From Terfezia claveryi (lineage: Eukaryota; Ascomycota; Pezizomycetes; Pezizales; Pezizaceae): 64,000 nt of DNA. The position numbers and the translations under genes are program-made. Where the stretch lies: positions 1 through 64,000 of the forward strand of contig WHUX01000064.1 in NCBI GenBank assembly GCA_015179025.1, written 5' to 3'. Position 1 is the stretch's first letter; every line of letters begins with the position of its first letter. Positions 36,041 to 47,807 of this stretch are shown piece after piece. Below the pieces are notes generated by a model. That model worked only from the letters and a program-made list of their open reading frames with translations. It had not been told where the DNA came from and did not search any database.

Positions 36041-36429
36041 GTGCATGAATTTGGATTTCCTCACGATGAGAGGTCTTCAGGCGATCCTGTCCGCCAGTGC
36101 TTCCCGGTGATTGCAGCTCACGAGTGTTGTCAGGAAGGCTGTGGGTGCGCTGAAACGGGTTACTGGGGCTGGGGCTGCACTGAGAAGTGTGCCCGTTGCC
36201 GGATGTCTTGGGGAATTGGATCAATTGACCTTGGAACTTACAGAGTCGAAGCTTGATACAGGGCCGGAGGTGGAGGCGGTAGCTGTTGCCGAGAGTTGGA
36301 GAAGATGCCGGAGCAGGCAGGATAGGCTTCGGTTAGAATCGATTCATGAGTGCTCCCGCACCAGGAAAACCCCCAATCCCCCACCGAAACCAATTGACTG
36401 ACTGTAGTGATCATCCTATATTACAGGCA

Positions 36430-37602
36430 TACATCGACTCCGCAAAACCTACATAATTTATGGTCAGTTGACGTATTCCGAGCCTACCAAGGCTCCCTCA
36501 GAAAGGGCATGAATATATTCAATGCACGACACAACAAGAAAATCAAAGTCCCCCGGATTGTCCGCATGCCTTCCAACGAAATGGCAAAATTTTGGACCAA
36601 ATCCCCTCTAGGGATATTGCGCCGTGTTTGGCGTGGACTACGCATCTGGAAATACATTCACCAATGGGAGTGTAGCATACACAATGACTTCTATGTACCA
36701 CTCCATCAAGCCAGAGAACACAAAGGATATACCCAACTTTTTAAAGGCTATCGCGAGGTTACAGAGAGAGGATCCCACGTTTACAGTCCATGTTGACCAC
36801 GAGAGTCAGGAGACGATTATTTTATTTATCTACGAGGGTCTGGGCGCGAGATTAAAATATTTATGTTGAGCGCATGAGGGAGGGAGTATCACGTGGACTG
36901 TATTACTGGACAACCGCAGGTGGGGTATAGAAGGGCAATATGGAGAATTAACTTCGACCAAACACTCAAAAATCAGACTAGTGGTGCCAGTGATTACGCT
37001 AGGTTGTCGGGTATATTGCTCTGTGAGGTTCTTATACGCATGTGAAAAGGTACCTAACCTACGGTACCCTCCCACGCCAAAACCAAAAACTAACCCACTA
37101 ACCCCGTTAATAGGGTTTCCTGAACTCCTGTGTATACGGTATGATACTAGCCTCTACTTTATTTATGATTCAACTCCCCGATAATTAACTGTAAGTGAGT
37201 CTGTTGTCTCTGGGGCGAGGTCACGAACGCTACAAATATATTAACCTGGTACATACGAGGCTACACTTACTAAGCCTTCCGAAAGGTGGCAGATGCCCGA
37301 CCGTTCTCCAACCACTCATGAAAGTCGTCATTACCGCGCCCAACAAGTTCCAAGTAAACATCGTCGGCTTAATGAACAAGCGAAATGCGGTTATCGAAGA
37401 AACGGATATCGGGGGTCGAGGATCTCACGGTCTATGCGAATTGGGATGTTCGTGTTTTGTATATAGTTGAGGGCGGCGACCCAAGGGAAAGGGGAGTTTA
37501 CGATGGAGTTTCAGTCATTATAGTCCCGCGGCTCCGCAGGTGCAGAAGGAGTTGGTGGAAAAGCATAGGAAGGAGCTGGAGGAGAAACATAAGAAGTAGA
37601 AC
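36430..37602 (+). pseudogene. MEF1: Mitochondrial elongation factor G (mEF-G1) pseudogene
   Basis: Fragments of the C-terminal half of mEF-G1 are readable in shifting frames: [25 protein letters not shown] and [13 protein letters not shown] (36446-36590); [15 protein letters not shown], then [20 protein letters not shown] and [11 protein letters not shown] (36620-36830); KVVITAPNKFQVNIVGLMNK, AVIEETDIG and EDLTVYANWDV (37320-37455); and VQKELVEKHRKELEEKHKK with its stop (about 37540-37600). At least four frameshifts and two deletions separate them, for example loss of the PEPV-like stretch after TMTSMY. The GTPase domain is absent or unrecognisable upstream. EF-G1 drives translocation on mitochondrial ribosomes, so a functional copy must exist elsewhere. 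Confidence 0.85.
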
Positions 37603-37609
37603 GAGCAGG

Positions 37610-38640
37610 GAGGGGGGTGAGCAGCGGCGGGTTGGTGGGGACTGCCCAACGAAATATTCCACATACTGGCCGAACATTTTCATTAGCATGTATCTACCTA
37701 CGTACCCACAGCAACGGATCTCCATTTTAGCTCATTATTTTCTTGTAGCTCATTATTTTCTTGTATATATATTTTTCTTCACACCTAATTCTTTTTCCTT
37801 TTCTTGTTTTGAAGAAGTAAATTAGAAGATTTTTTCATCACCACTGTACATACCGGTACTTAATTGCCAGCTCCAATTCCGGATTCGCTTTTACCCTAAC
37901 CACAAGTGTTCGGCATTGGATACATATATCCTATCTCGGTTTGGTGCTTGGTGAGAGAAGTTATTTTTCATATGTATTCCATTGCATAAGTCTGTTTTAG
38001 GACTGGGTTCTACCTTATTATCTATTCCACTGCTTAGTATAAATGAAGCAAAGTGACCTGTTGGCAATAGTGCCAACCAGACTAGGCAATAACGAAGTAC
38101 TGAGGTATTTTTTAAGAGAAAGGTTGAAATATCAAAATTGCAGGTCCAAGGTGTCTTCAGGAACCCCCTTTAGCATAAAGTGGCCGAAGCCGCAGTTTGT
38201 TCCGTGCACCATGGGGGAGGCAATGTACATGTAGATGTGAACATTCTTAAGGTATATCACGACTGCTGGTTTGGGTCAATAACATAGGTTATGCTGATAT
38301 AGAGGAGGCAGTTAGAGAAGTTTGACTGTACGCTAATTTGTTAATATATGCCAATGAATGGCCTGTGTGGATGTGAAAGATCATTACTCGATACACAATA
38401 CGTCTCTGGTTATACAGACCAAGGGAGGGTCCATTTAGATATAATTAGCAAGTAAAAAGGAGTTGAAGCAAAAGGAGTAGGTATAAGGGTTCAACGCGCA
38501 CTCCAGTCGTGAAGGAGTATGCGGCTATTTCACCCTAGGGAACTCAAATAATTCGGTGTTTTGGTTTATTTTAGTCTATGAAAGACCATTACGTACTAAG
38601 GTTCGATATACTAAAACTAGTCCAGATATCAAAGACACTA
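37610..38640. other. AT-rich intergenic, possible transposon end
   Basis: No gene seen. At about 38308-38328 the reverse complement reads tacagtcaaacttctctaac, which resembles a Tigger-type terminal repeat with a TA flank, but I found no partner repeat in the window. Confidence 0.3.
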
Positions 38641-38649
38641 TCAAGGCAG

Positions 38650-40355
38650 CTATGCCTGGACCACCCCCCACCAAGCCACCCCTGCCACACTGCCTAGTAT
38701 AATCGCCAGCGGGGGTGTAACATCAAACCACTTCATGGCCGCATATGAAGTCGCCGCCACCACTACCCACCACGGATCCCCACCCAAACTCCTTCCCGTA
38801 GTATCCTTCTCGGTTAACCAACCAATCTCCCAAAGCCTATACACAGCCGTAAACACCAATCCCACCGCCGCTGCATTGATCCCCCTCAACAGGGCGATAA
38901 CCATAGGCCTAGTCCTCAACACTCTCCAAAGACTCTGAACTCCCAAGGCAAGGATCATCCCCGGGGCAAAAATACCGATGAATCCGAGAACAGCGCCTAG
39001 GAATGAGGATGCGACTGGACCAGTATAAGACGTATGCGAGAGTGCAAGAGCGCCGAGAAACACGGCGAAGTTAAAGTTGGGGCCGGGGAAAGCTTGGATG
39101 ATGGCTAGGCCAAGGAGGAAGTCACGGGGGGAGACCCATCCAGGGTCAACTACGTAGGAACGGAGAAGAGGAATGACGACGGGGCCACCACCAAAGATGA
39201 TGGTACCAGCGAGGTACATATTTGCGAAGAGATCGAGTTCGAGTGGTGGGTTTTCGAGGACATTTCGGACTACGAGGACGGCAATGAAGGATGCTAAGAC
39301 GGGGGAAGGGTAATATTAGTATGTGGGAAATTGATATATGGGTGGGGCTCACCAAAGAATACACCGATGATGGCGATACCGATTTTCACAGGAATCGCAT
39401 GTGCAAGCATATCTGTACCCTCAATCCTGTCCCACGTAGGAGTAGCCTTCTCGGGCCGGTTGACAGTTTGTGAAGGACCTGCCTCGGGAGTTTTGGGTGC
39501 TTCCTGCGTTTCTATGTCTCTTTGTAACTCCTCGCCTTCCATGGCGGTAGGTCGCCTGTGTTGAAGGTTGGTACCCTTTGGTGTAGCGGTAGCTGTTGGC
39601 TCCAAACTTATCCCAGGATCACTGTTACTTCCATCTCGCGCTGTAGCATTGCCTGCCTTCCTCTGTCTCCGCCTCTCCTTGTACCTCCCGACGACTCCCC
39701 TTGCCCATAGATCCCAGAAAAGAGTTACAAGACCTCCAATTGCGATTAGCAGTGGAAAGTACCATAATGCAGTGTAGCACAATCCAGCACAGGCGCCAAA
39801 AATGACCAATAACCTACTGACTTTGTCCGTAATTGCCTTCTCCGCCAACTGAACTGCCGCCAGCGCAACGATACCCACCGTCGCGCTGTTCATCCCACTC
39901 AGCAGCGCATACACCACCTGTGGCAGTGTCTCCTTGATATTTTTAACTCCCAACGCCAGTCCAAACATACCAAACATTCCCGGACCCGCCCACATTGCAA
40001 ACACCACAAGCGCGGGAATAATCCCAGCGTGGACCTGTGCAATACAGAAATTCATCTTGGTACTGCCTGGACCCGGGAGAGATTGACATATTGCAAAGAG
40101 TTCTTGGTAGGTTTGCTCGTCTAGCCATGGAGGGTACTTTACGCTGCTGTTTCTCGCAGAAAGACCTTGGACGAACCGTTGGTGGAGGATCTGGAAGTGT
40201 ACGGGGGGGCCACCGAACGCGGTGAAACCAAGATCCCAGGTGCGGGAGACGACAGCGGCTATTCGAGTGGGAAGGGAGGCAGTGTTGGCTTTGTAGGGTT
40301 GGTCAATGGTAACGGTGTCGGATGCGCGAAGGGCACGTAGAACACTGGACGCCAT
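38650..40355 (-). CDS. Two-domain CHR family chromate transporter
   Basis: Exons 40355-39353 and 39293-38650 are joined by a 59-bp intron (GTGAGC...CTTAG), giving about 548 residues. Each half is a CHR domain: the first has FTAFGGPPVHFQILHQRFV and CQSLPGPGSTKMNFCI, the second GTIIFGGGPVVIPLLRSYVV and IIQAFPGPNFNFAVFLGALA. The repeated FGGP and PGP signatures are the family hallmarks. Multiple hydrophobic segments flank a central hydrophilic loop rich in Thr, Pro and charged residues (about 225-305). CHR proteins move chromate or related oxyanions across the membrane. Long, two-domain forms are known in bacteria and fungi. The start ATG at 40355 is the only plausible one, and the hydrophilic first 30 residues fit a cytosolic N-terminus. 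Confidence 0.93.
39294..39352 (-). other. Intron of the CHR transporter gene
   Basis: GTGAGC donor and CTTAG acceptor with an internal ctaat branch-like word. Removing it restores FFASFIAVLVVRNV across the junction; without removal the frame stops at once. Confidence 0.85.
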
Positions 40356-40359
40356 GGTG

Positions 40360-41680
40360 CAGCTGGTGTTGCAGTTCAGGAACTATAGCTCAGGAGAGAA
40401 AGAGAATGCAAGAGTGCAGGTTCGCGAAGAAGGAACTGAGCCCCTCGTTGCTGGGAGATATTAACCTCCCTTGTCCTGAATCCAGCCTGACTACTTAGTA
40501 TTTAGGAGAAAAAGGAGAATATGAGCAGAGGCCATAACATGGCTTGATCATAATATATCTTCACGGTTACCATGATCCAACCTTGGAGAATGCATGTCCG
40601 GGCCACCAATCAGCGTCCATGAGTGACGTCCGATTGCTCCTGGTCGATTCTGTTTCAGGAAATTGACTGTAGAGGTATCTTGGCAAGCTTGGCATAAGGA
40701 GGAGGGGAGTTAGGATAGAAGGTCAGCAATGAAGGAATGAACATATCTTATTACATTATTGACCCTTCTGGAACCTTGAGAAGCTCGCCAACAAATTCAA
40801 CGTAGGGAGGCATTTATGAATTTGTGAGTAGCGGAACCTCAACAAGATACAGAAAATACTTAGTAGAGGTCAGGGACATCTACATCTCCTACTGCATCCA
40901 CTGGCGAACATCGATCCTTGTCAGTTTAAAGATGGATGGTAACACGCTCACTAGTAGTGATGCGGCACTTGCCCGCCGCACAACATCAAGGATTAGGTAT
41001 CAAGTTCGAGATCATAAATATGGTGCAGTAATGAATTCTTTTATTGAACTCTCGTTGCTCTGGTGTTATAATAATCACTTTCATGCCAGAGATGTGCTAT
41101 ATGCCCATCTGGTTCCACTACCTACTGCATTGTATCTAAGGCAATAATGGTTTCGTTTCCAACCATTTTATAACATAGCTGACAACAACTACCTAAATTG
41201 CAGCGATGGCTAAGTTATAATAGATATATATAAGCTAGAAACATTATAGGCGCTGTACCAATTCCTTGACCTCCGAACACTTACAACTATCTATCAATGA
41301 TGATGGAAATATTATATACCATGTACGCTGCATGTTTTGCTCATGACAATAGTCGGATCCCCGACCCGAGATGGTCCTGAGAGAATAGTGTCCATCGGAT
41401 TGCCATGGAAGATCATGTAATAAGAATTGCGGATAAGAAGGCATGGCCCACCTAACTAATCCCAATCAAACCTGAAGAGTTCTAACCGCAGTGATATACT
41501 ACATATACGTGGAATAATATTCATGATGGGAACTCGGAGGAGATTTGTGTCATTTTAGTGGCGCGGAAGCCAGATGCTTGGCGGGCGCGTCCGGACGTCA
41601 TTTTTTTTTCTTGCTGATGAGTCAGTTTTGAGGACCGATATATCTCCAATATATCACTACCCTCCAAAAACAAATCTCCC
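40360..41680. other. Intergenic, no supported gene
   Basis: Spacer between the CHR transporter and the APH-like gene. It contains the second copy of the 32-bp dispersed repeat at 40902-40933. No frame has a recognisable domain. Confidence 0.45.
40902..40933 (+). repeat. Dispersed 32-bp repeat, copy 2
   Basis: tggcgaacatcgatccttg followed by tcagtttaaagat; one substitution from the copy at 25688. Confidence 0.75.
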
Positions 41681-41686
41681 CCACCA

Positions 41687-42995
41687 TCAAACCACTATCT
41701 TCTCCTCCTGCTCCTCCAGTGATAAACTCTCCAACTCCCCCAACGCCTCAACCAACCGCTTCCGTTGCACCATTTCCTCCCGGTCTGACCTTAATTGGCG
41801 ATAATACCACTGCAAGATTTTGGTTGTGGATGAGAGGACCGTGTATCTAGGAAACCCATCAGCCTACAGCTTAGGGAAGGCGTAACCAATTTTTGGCGGG
41901 AGAGGGGGGCAACTTACAATGACTCTCTACATCTCCTTCTCCGGTTCCTCATCTGACTCGCACTAGGCATCTTTTTATTCTTGAGAGTCGACTGGGAGTT
42001 ATATCCCCAGATCACATCTTCTCTCCCGGGACTCCCAGACAGGAATATATCCTGAGCAATTGGATCACCCCAAAAGGCGCGCTCAAAGTCGAGGAGGCCA
42101 GTTATGCGGCACGTGTCTGGGTCAACGAGGATACTCGAGTCTGAGAAATCGAGGATGCAAAGTTTCGGGGTATGCGTATTGGGAGGTTCATCTAGCACAT
42201 CCACCATGTCACCATCCAGGCAGTCTATTTCCTCACCTTTTACCACCCTCTGATCCAACACTTCCCCCCACAACCCCACCGCCCTCCTAATCTCCACATA
42301 CGGCAACAAAACCCTCATATCCTCCGCATCCCTCAACAACTCCTCCACAAACTCCCCAACCCACTCCCACGCCTCCGCCCCTGGTTTCCCGCTCACCATG
42401 CCCCATGCCCCCCCCATCCCCCCGCGCCCACTCCCGCCCTAACCTCATTAACCTTCCTCAGCAGTCTGCCCACCTCAAAATCAATCTCCCTCGCCCTCTG
42501 TTCTGCCAGTTTCGGGCGGAGATCACTCAGCGGCACCCCCGGGAGGAACGTAGTCAGTAGGAACGCCGAGTCAAGGAGTGTGAGGGTATCGTCGTAAGCA
42601 AGCACCCTCGGGACAGGGAGGGAAGGCTGGTTGGTAGTGAGGTGATCTAAAAGGTATGCTTCTATCGCTAGCAGCGGGGTGGGAGTGGATTCGTACCGGA
42701 GTAAGCGGATGTTTGGTGGTGGGGCGATCTTCAAGACTAGTTGAGTGGCTGCTGTAGAATATCTAGCTGGGGGGGTGGGAAAGTGGAGGAGGTAGCAGGT
42801 GTTGAATGTTCCTCCCCCAGAAGATAGCTCAGTGATTTGCGTTATTCGGCCTGGGTAGGGGAGGGTGAAAATTGGTTTTGATTGTGGGGCGCTATCGAGG
42901 GGGTTGCTGCCGGGGATATGGAAGATGCTGTCGATGACATCTTGGGCTTCAGAGTGGGTGAGGGGTGTGTGTGTTAGGGGGTTGGAGGTGACCAT
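41687..42995 (-). CDS. Aminoglycoside-phosphotransferase-like kinase, frameshifted at a G8 run
   Basis: Read from ATG 42995, the frame gives an N-lobe with SSGGGTFNTCYLLHF, VLKIAPP and VPRVLAYD, typical of the APH/choline-kinase fold. At 42406-42413 a run of eight G (minus strand) puts the downstream part in another frame; one base more or two fewer would join them. The C-lobe has LCILDFSDSSILVD followed by ITGLLDFERAFWGDP. A 71-bp intron (41917-41847) leads in phase to a last exon reading YTVLSSTTKILQWYYRQLR and ending at 41687. In the usual HGDxxxxN catalytic loop, His-Gly is Ile-Leu and Asn is Ser; both Asp are retained. Substrate unknown. Either a sequencing error in a working gene or a young pseudogene; the altered loop argues for weak or no kinase activity. 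Confidence 0.8.
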
Positions 42996-42999
42996 GCTA

Positions 43000-44380
43000 A
43001 ATTTATTGGGGGATTGTTGAAGTTGGCGAGTAACTAGGTTGTTCTTGTTTGGAATGATTGAAAAGACTCAAGCTCTGAAGAGGGGATAGCTCAACAACTC
43101 CAGAGCGGTAGAAGAGGTGAAAGGGCTTTTTAAAGTCGTGATAGGTATATTTCTTAGAAACAGTTGCTACTGCGGCTTTACGCATGAAGAAAAAGGTATG
43201 GAGAGGAATAAGACCTGCACAAACTTCAATGATGCAAGCCCCGAGAAGCCAAATCAAAATACGGAATAAGGCAAACATCACTTCTTCGTGAGCTGTCCTA
43301 GCCTGACATATATAAAGTACTCCGGCATTACGTATACATGCACAACGCCGTGCGGCTTTAACATTTGATCCCCACCTCCACCACCCGCCGAACCTTCCCC
43401 TTCCCACCGGGCCCCTGCCGGTACCTTCCCCAGTCAATATGTTGCCTCCTATTAAAAATGTAAATCACTCAACAACGGCCCGTTATCTCGCCTCGGAAGT
43501 TGCAATGTGCTAACATACGACTTGTACCAGCAAGACTTGCACATGCGGTGCATCAGGGTCGGACCAGCTTAGAGGGCTCGAGAGGAAATCTGACTTGCCC
43601 AGGAAGCGAATAAGCACGGAGAATCATCGAATGTAGGCAAAAGAGACGACATTGGCCTGACCCACCACGCACGTCCTGCCAGATGCACAACGTCCGTCAT
43701 TCGCCTCTCCTAATTTTGCACGAAGCAGCCTTAGAAACGGTCCCACGGGCCACAATGTTGCTCTCCACTAGGAAAGCTGGAACAGGTGCCAATGTTTTGC
43801 GCAAAAGCGGTCCATTCAAAAGCAAAAATTCGCATGACAATGAAACGCTCTTCAGCCCACTGCAGCCCCACATACGAGCCTCAATCCCTCCTCCTTCTGC
43901 TCACTAATTCCTCGTCATCTTTGATCATGCGTTTTTTAACCTCCTGTCGCTGGGGTATGCCACTCGGATACAGTCAAAGTAAATTAATATCCGAGATCGA
44001 ATTCGAAACCAGGCAGCTGGTACTCCCATTCGCCAAAATATTCCAAAAGCGGTTAGCCTCTCGCTTCATGCGACCAATCGTTGTCCAGGCGGTGTCACCC
44101 CATATATAACGGCCACTTATATGTGTTGGTCCGGTACTAAGGCAGTTGGGAATATTTTTTTCTAAAGCATTCGTTGTTTCTTTGTTTTCTGTGCAGAGCC
44201 CTTGCAAGCGGAACTTCTGCTAGACAAACATGGATAAGATGTCTTGATATTGCAGGGGGGAAAAAATAGAGGCGCTCGCTTAATTGCATCCTTTGGGATG
44301 ATCTGCGGAATTTGATATGTATGACATGAATTTTGGATAAGAGAACACCTTGGCATGAACCCACATATGCCTAATCCACC
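43000..44380. other. Intergenic, no supported gene
   Basis: A 144-codon minus-strand frame at 43003-43437 directly upstream of the APH-like gene lacks recognisable motifs and could be leader sequence. Several shorter frames overlap each other near 43.7-44.3 kb without support. Confidence 0.4.
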
Positions 44381-44381
44381 C

Positions 44382-45695
44382 CTAAAACCTAGTTGCGCAT
44401 TCTGTTCCTGAGGCTAGGTTTTCTTCAGATGCACCTCCATTGTGATTTCCTGCTTTCGGCGTCGTCTCTGGCGCAGGCAAGGCTGAAAACAGGACAAGTT
44501 CACTAGGGTCCTCCTGTTGATCCTCAGTTTCAGTCTTTGTGACCTCTAGCCTTGCTTCTTTCTGTGGCCCAGGCTTTGGAGCCGAATCCTTTGCGACATT
44601 GGGACTTGTTATCCCCCCCTCCTTGTTTTCAATCCTAATTTGCTGGATCTGCTCCAAATTGAACCTCTTCAGCTTCTCCCAGTCCTTGACGACACTTATC
44701 CCACACATATTCTATCCATCACAACTTAATTAGCACTCCTGGACCACTGTCTCACCAGCCCCGCGGAAAACCCACCTTATACACCTCGACCAAAATCAAC
44801 ACATCGTAGTTCTTCAAATCCACTTTATGCTGAAGCCCCACACACCTAGCCACCGTCTTAATGATGACATCCCTCGTAAGCACATCATGATGCCTCAAAC
44901 TCGGCCTAATCGCAAACCTAACCCCCTCCTGCCCCTCATGAAAATGCGGCTTCAATACATGCATAGCTACCTCCTCAATCCCCTCCACTGTTGCCTTCCC
45001 GGTCCTTTCTATAGGCGTCAAGCGGCTTGTATATCGGCTTTGTTTTGTCCCTGATGCGGCGAAATCGGAGCATATGGCGTGGACGAAGTTGGAGGGATTA
45101 ATTGGTGGGTTTGTTCGGAAGTAGAGGACACACTGCGTGTCGAGTTTGACGGAGACAAACATCTTGTTCTCCAAAGCGTTGTCAGCATTGGAAGGCTGTT
45201 TACCTTTCTTCCCGGTGTTGCGCATGCTATCGAGTTCTTTGGCCATCATGGCTTCGATGTCCATCTCTCCATCATCGTCATCATCGTCGTTATCATCGGG
45301 GGTGTCATTTCCTGCAGCTTCGCCTTTCTCAAATGGGCCGTAGAGTTTCTCTGAATACTATCCATCCATCAATTCGTAAACTCTTCACCCTGCCGACCGG
45401 ATCCTCATTTGGTACCTTATCGAATAAACTGTACAACTCCCCCACACACCTCGCCTCCTTCCCCTTGATACACGTCGCAAAAACCCCCTGCGTACCTGTC
45501 TCGATACCCGTGAGTGTTTGGTGGAATTTTGCCTTGTCGCTGAAGTATCTGCCCTGTAGGTTCACACATTATCAGCTCGCTGAATTTACAATTGTTTCTT
45601 CTCACGGAGCCGATTCGATCGAGGAATACCTTCTTTCCGCATTTATGTCCCCCATCGCCCGGCGCGCTGCGCTTCTTGGAGTTATCGTCTGGCAT
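44382..45695 (-). CDS. TAN1: THUMP-domain tRNA acetyltransferase adaptor Tan1
   Basis: Four exons (45695-45630, 45553-45416, 45357-44776, 44711-44382) separated by introns of 76, 58 and 64 bp, all phase 0, give about 371 residues. The N-terminus is Lys-rich and leads into LTGIETGTQGVFATCIKGKE and CVGELYSLFDKYSEKLYG. An acidic insert with a run of Asp follows, then the THUMP domain with KFMF-like ENKMFVSVKLDTQ, RYTSRLTPI, VRFAIRPSLRHHDVLTRD and LILVEVYK, and the closing MCGISVVKDWEKLKRFNLEQ. This order matches yeast Tan1 and human THUMPD1, which assist the acetyltransferase Kre33/NAT10 in making ac4C at position 12 of tRNA-Leu and tRNA-Ser. The C-terminal 60 residues are low-complexity. The Met at 45743 is an alternative start; 45695 is preferred because the family starts close to the Lys-rich stretch. 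Confidence 0.93.
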
Positions 45696-46103
45696 ATTCG
45701 AGGGCGGTGAATGTTCATGCGAATATTGGTGGGTGCAATTCAACTGCTCAAAGTAACTTTTTCTTCGATGAGCTATGTAGGCGCTAGTACATCCCTGGTC
45801 ACGTGTATCGTAGCTCGGGTAACAGCAATGGAAGCCCCATGTGAATGGTGGGACTTGGTTTGCAATATGGAGACCTGTCCGTTGCCCCCAAAGTGTATGT
45901 GCATTACCCTTCTATACCACGTATGAAGTTCAAAGTGTACGGGTTTATTACGTTAAGGCAGACTATAAAGTGCGTACACTGCTAGCCACGGTACCTTGGG
46001 TACAGCCTACTTTAGGTGCAACACTCTTACGCTGCCATTAAATGAAAAGGCCCAGTAATTTGATTGGTATGGCGGCGGGATGACTACTGATTATAATACG
46101 GCT

Positions 46104-46900
46104 TCTTTCTACGGAGGACTCTCGATACAAGCGTATCGTTCGGACCGGGAGAAGTATGCTTGTAACCAGGTAACTTAAGTATGGAACGAAGGTAGCTAGC
46201 GGTAGGGAATGTTGCGGAATAGGCTTACGAATACAAGTAGAGAGAGCATCAAACAAGAATAGCCAAATAGTTGTAGAGACCGGAATATCAAGGAGAGGAG
46301 GCACCACAATCTGCGCTGACCACCCTTGTGAATACATACTCAGCATAGATAGGCATCTTAATCCAAAATTGTGCTGCCTTTTCTTGCAACATCAACCCTG
46401 ATATTGCAACGACACGCTTTTGTATTAATTGCTGCCATTGGAATAGTGCAGAATCCAACTTCATATGCTTGCCGGTTTTTATGCGCTTGTTTACAAGCCG
46501 CGGCTTTTGTACTTGGACTGGATCGTCATCGGAAGGTCCACGAGGTCTTTTGGGATTCAGAATTTTGCTGCTTTGGGATTGTGTAAACTCCTTGTTCGGG
46601 TTTGCCGATTAAAACCAACGTTTGATATGTCGCCAGGTCGACTTTGGATTTTCTTCGGCATATGACTTGATGGCTTGACGCTGTTGAGCAACAGAAGATC
46701 TGGAAGAACAGACCATTGTTGTTGTTACGGTATGTGATTCTCTATATTGTCTCCGGAGATGCGATGTTGCAGGGTAATTTCTTATCGATAAGTGCCTATT
46801 TGTTGTTTAGCGCTTCTCTAGATACAAGCATACCTAAGTATTTACTATGTGGGACTGGCGAAGGTATGCTTGTAACCAGTTTATATGCTTCATGGTCCGT
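46104..46900 (-). mobile_element. Pogo-type transposon relic related to the 58-kb element
   Basis: The left end tacggaggactctcgatac matches the left terminal repeat at 58034, and homology continues through cgttcggaccgggagaagta, a gtcaaggagaggaggcacca-like block and the region near 46690-46710. On the minus strand from 46716 it encodes VAQQRQAIKSYAEENP, WRHIKRWF, a TAG, then NKEFTQSQSSKILNPKRPRG, matching the N-terminal HTH part of pogo transposases. Near the right end, gtatttactatgtggg and ggtatgcttgtaacc match the 59.4-kb end, but the outer right repeat is missing. The 5S-containing insert of the 58-kb element is absent. Confidence 0.75.
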
Positions 46901-46936
46901 CTCATAGCCTTAGGCTCCATAGACGTACAGACTTCA

Positions 46937-46956
46937 AAAAAAAAAAAAAAAAAAAT
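46937..46956 (+). repeat. Poly(A) run
   Basis: About 20 consecutive A at 46937-46956, between the pogo relic and the hypothetical gene. It could be the tail of a retroposed sequence, but no body is recognisable. Confidence 0.6.
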
Positions 46957-47276
46957 ATGCTTCATGGTTCAAGGTGTGCAGGCTACTAGGTTTAAATGGG
47001 TGTCAAAGTCTAACTAGCAAGGCTGCACGAACCACAGATAGATAGATGTCCACTAAGTTTACGTGGGTTTTATGGCCAAGTATAGTCTGGTTGACAATTC
47101 TTCTAAGAACATATATACAGTACATAGTTATCTAGTACAGAGGCTCTACTTGAGTCAGCTACTCCAATCGATCCAAGTCTATTAGAGACTTCCACAATCC
47201 CACCAAATATATCCTCGGTAGCTATACTTTAACAAAAACAGTACCTTCTGTTGTTAGTTTTATTCAGTATTCACAT

Positions 47277-47807
47277 ATGCAAATTGCAAATCAATGTAGT
47301 AATCTTTGCAATACATTAGATATCCCCCGGCAAGATCGAGGCACCCTGAATTATTCCTTGACTATTGCTCGAATTCTTGCACGACTACATCCAGGACGCT
47401 ATGAATTAGAAACTCAATATGGAACTTTAGATTGGTTATATCCAACGGCAGAGGTCAATTCAGTTCCTTCTTTAGTTGGTATAGCTTCCTAACTTCTAAC
47501 ATAATACCTACATTTTGCTAAATATTATATTTAGTTACTATCTTGGACCTTACTGATAATACTACAGCCATAAGCAGCAGCTTTAGCTCCTCATGTGGAC
47601 TCTTCTTGCCGGGGGTATGGCCGACATGTGGAAACCGGCAGACACGTGGCTCTTGTGAAGAAAGTGAGGAAGGAGGGCGAAGAATATACGGTGGACGTGT
47701 TTGAGACGTTCTTCTCTAACCCTGACCTAATTGAGTTCTGGCGAGGGGCGCAGGGTAGGGGCGTGGCGGCGGAAGATGCTTTATTTTTGACGGGCAAGGG
47801 CCGTTAA
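47277..47807 (+). CDS. Hypothetical protein, two exons
   Basis: Exon 47277-47478 and exon 47578-47807 are joined by a 99-bp intron (GTATAG donor, GCAG acceptor) in matching phase, giving about 143 residues. The first exon reads SLTIARILARLHPGRYELE and DWLYPTAEVNS, the second GRHVALVKKVRKEGEEYTV and VFETFFSNPDLIEFWRGAQ. The second exon is GC-rich and has clean codon use, which argues that it is coding. I do not recognise the family; the start could lie in a further upstream exon. No signal peptide or membrane segment. Confidence 0.4.

Noticed and set aside
38308..38328. Tigger-like terminal repeat with TA flank
   Set aside because: No matching inverted repeat was found within several kilobases, so no element could be defined.
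43003..43437. 144-codon frame upstream of the APH-like gene
   Set aside because: No recognisable domain and mixed composition; it is more likely leader or spacer.
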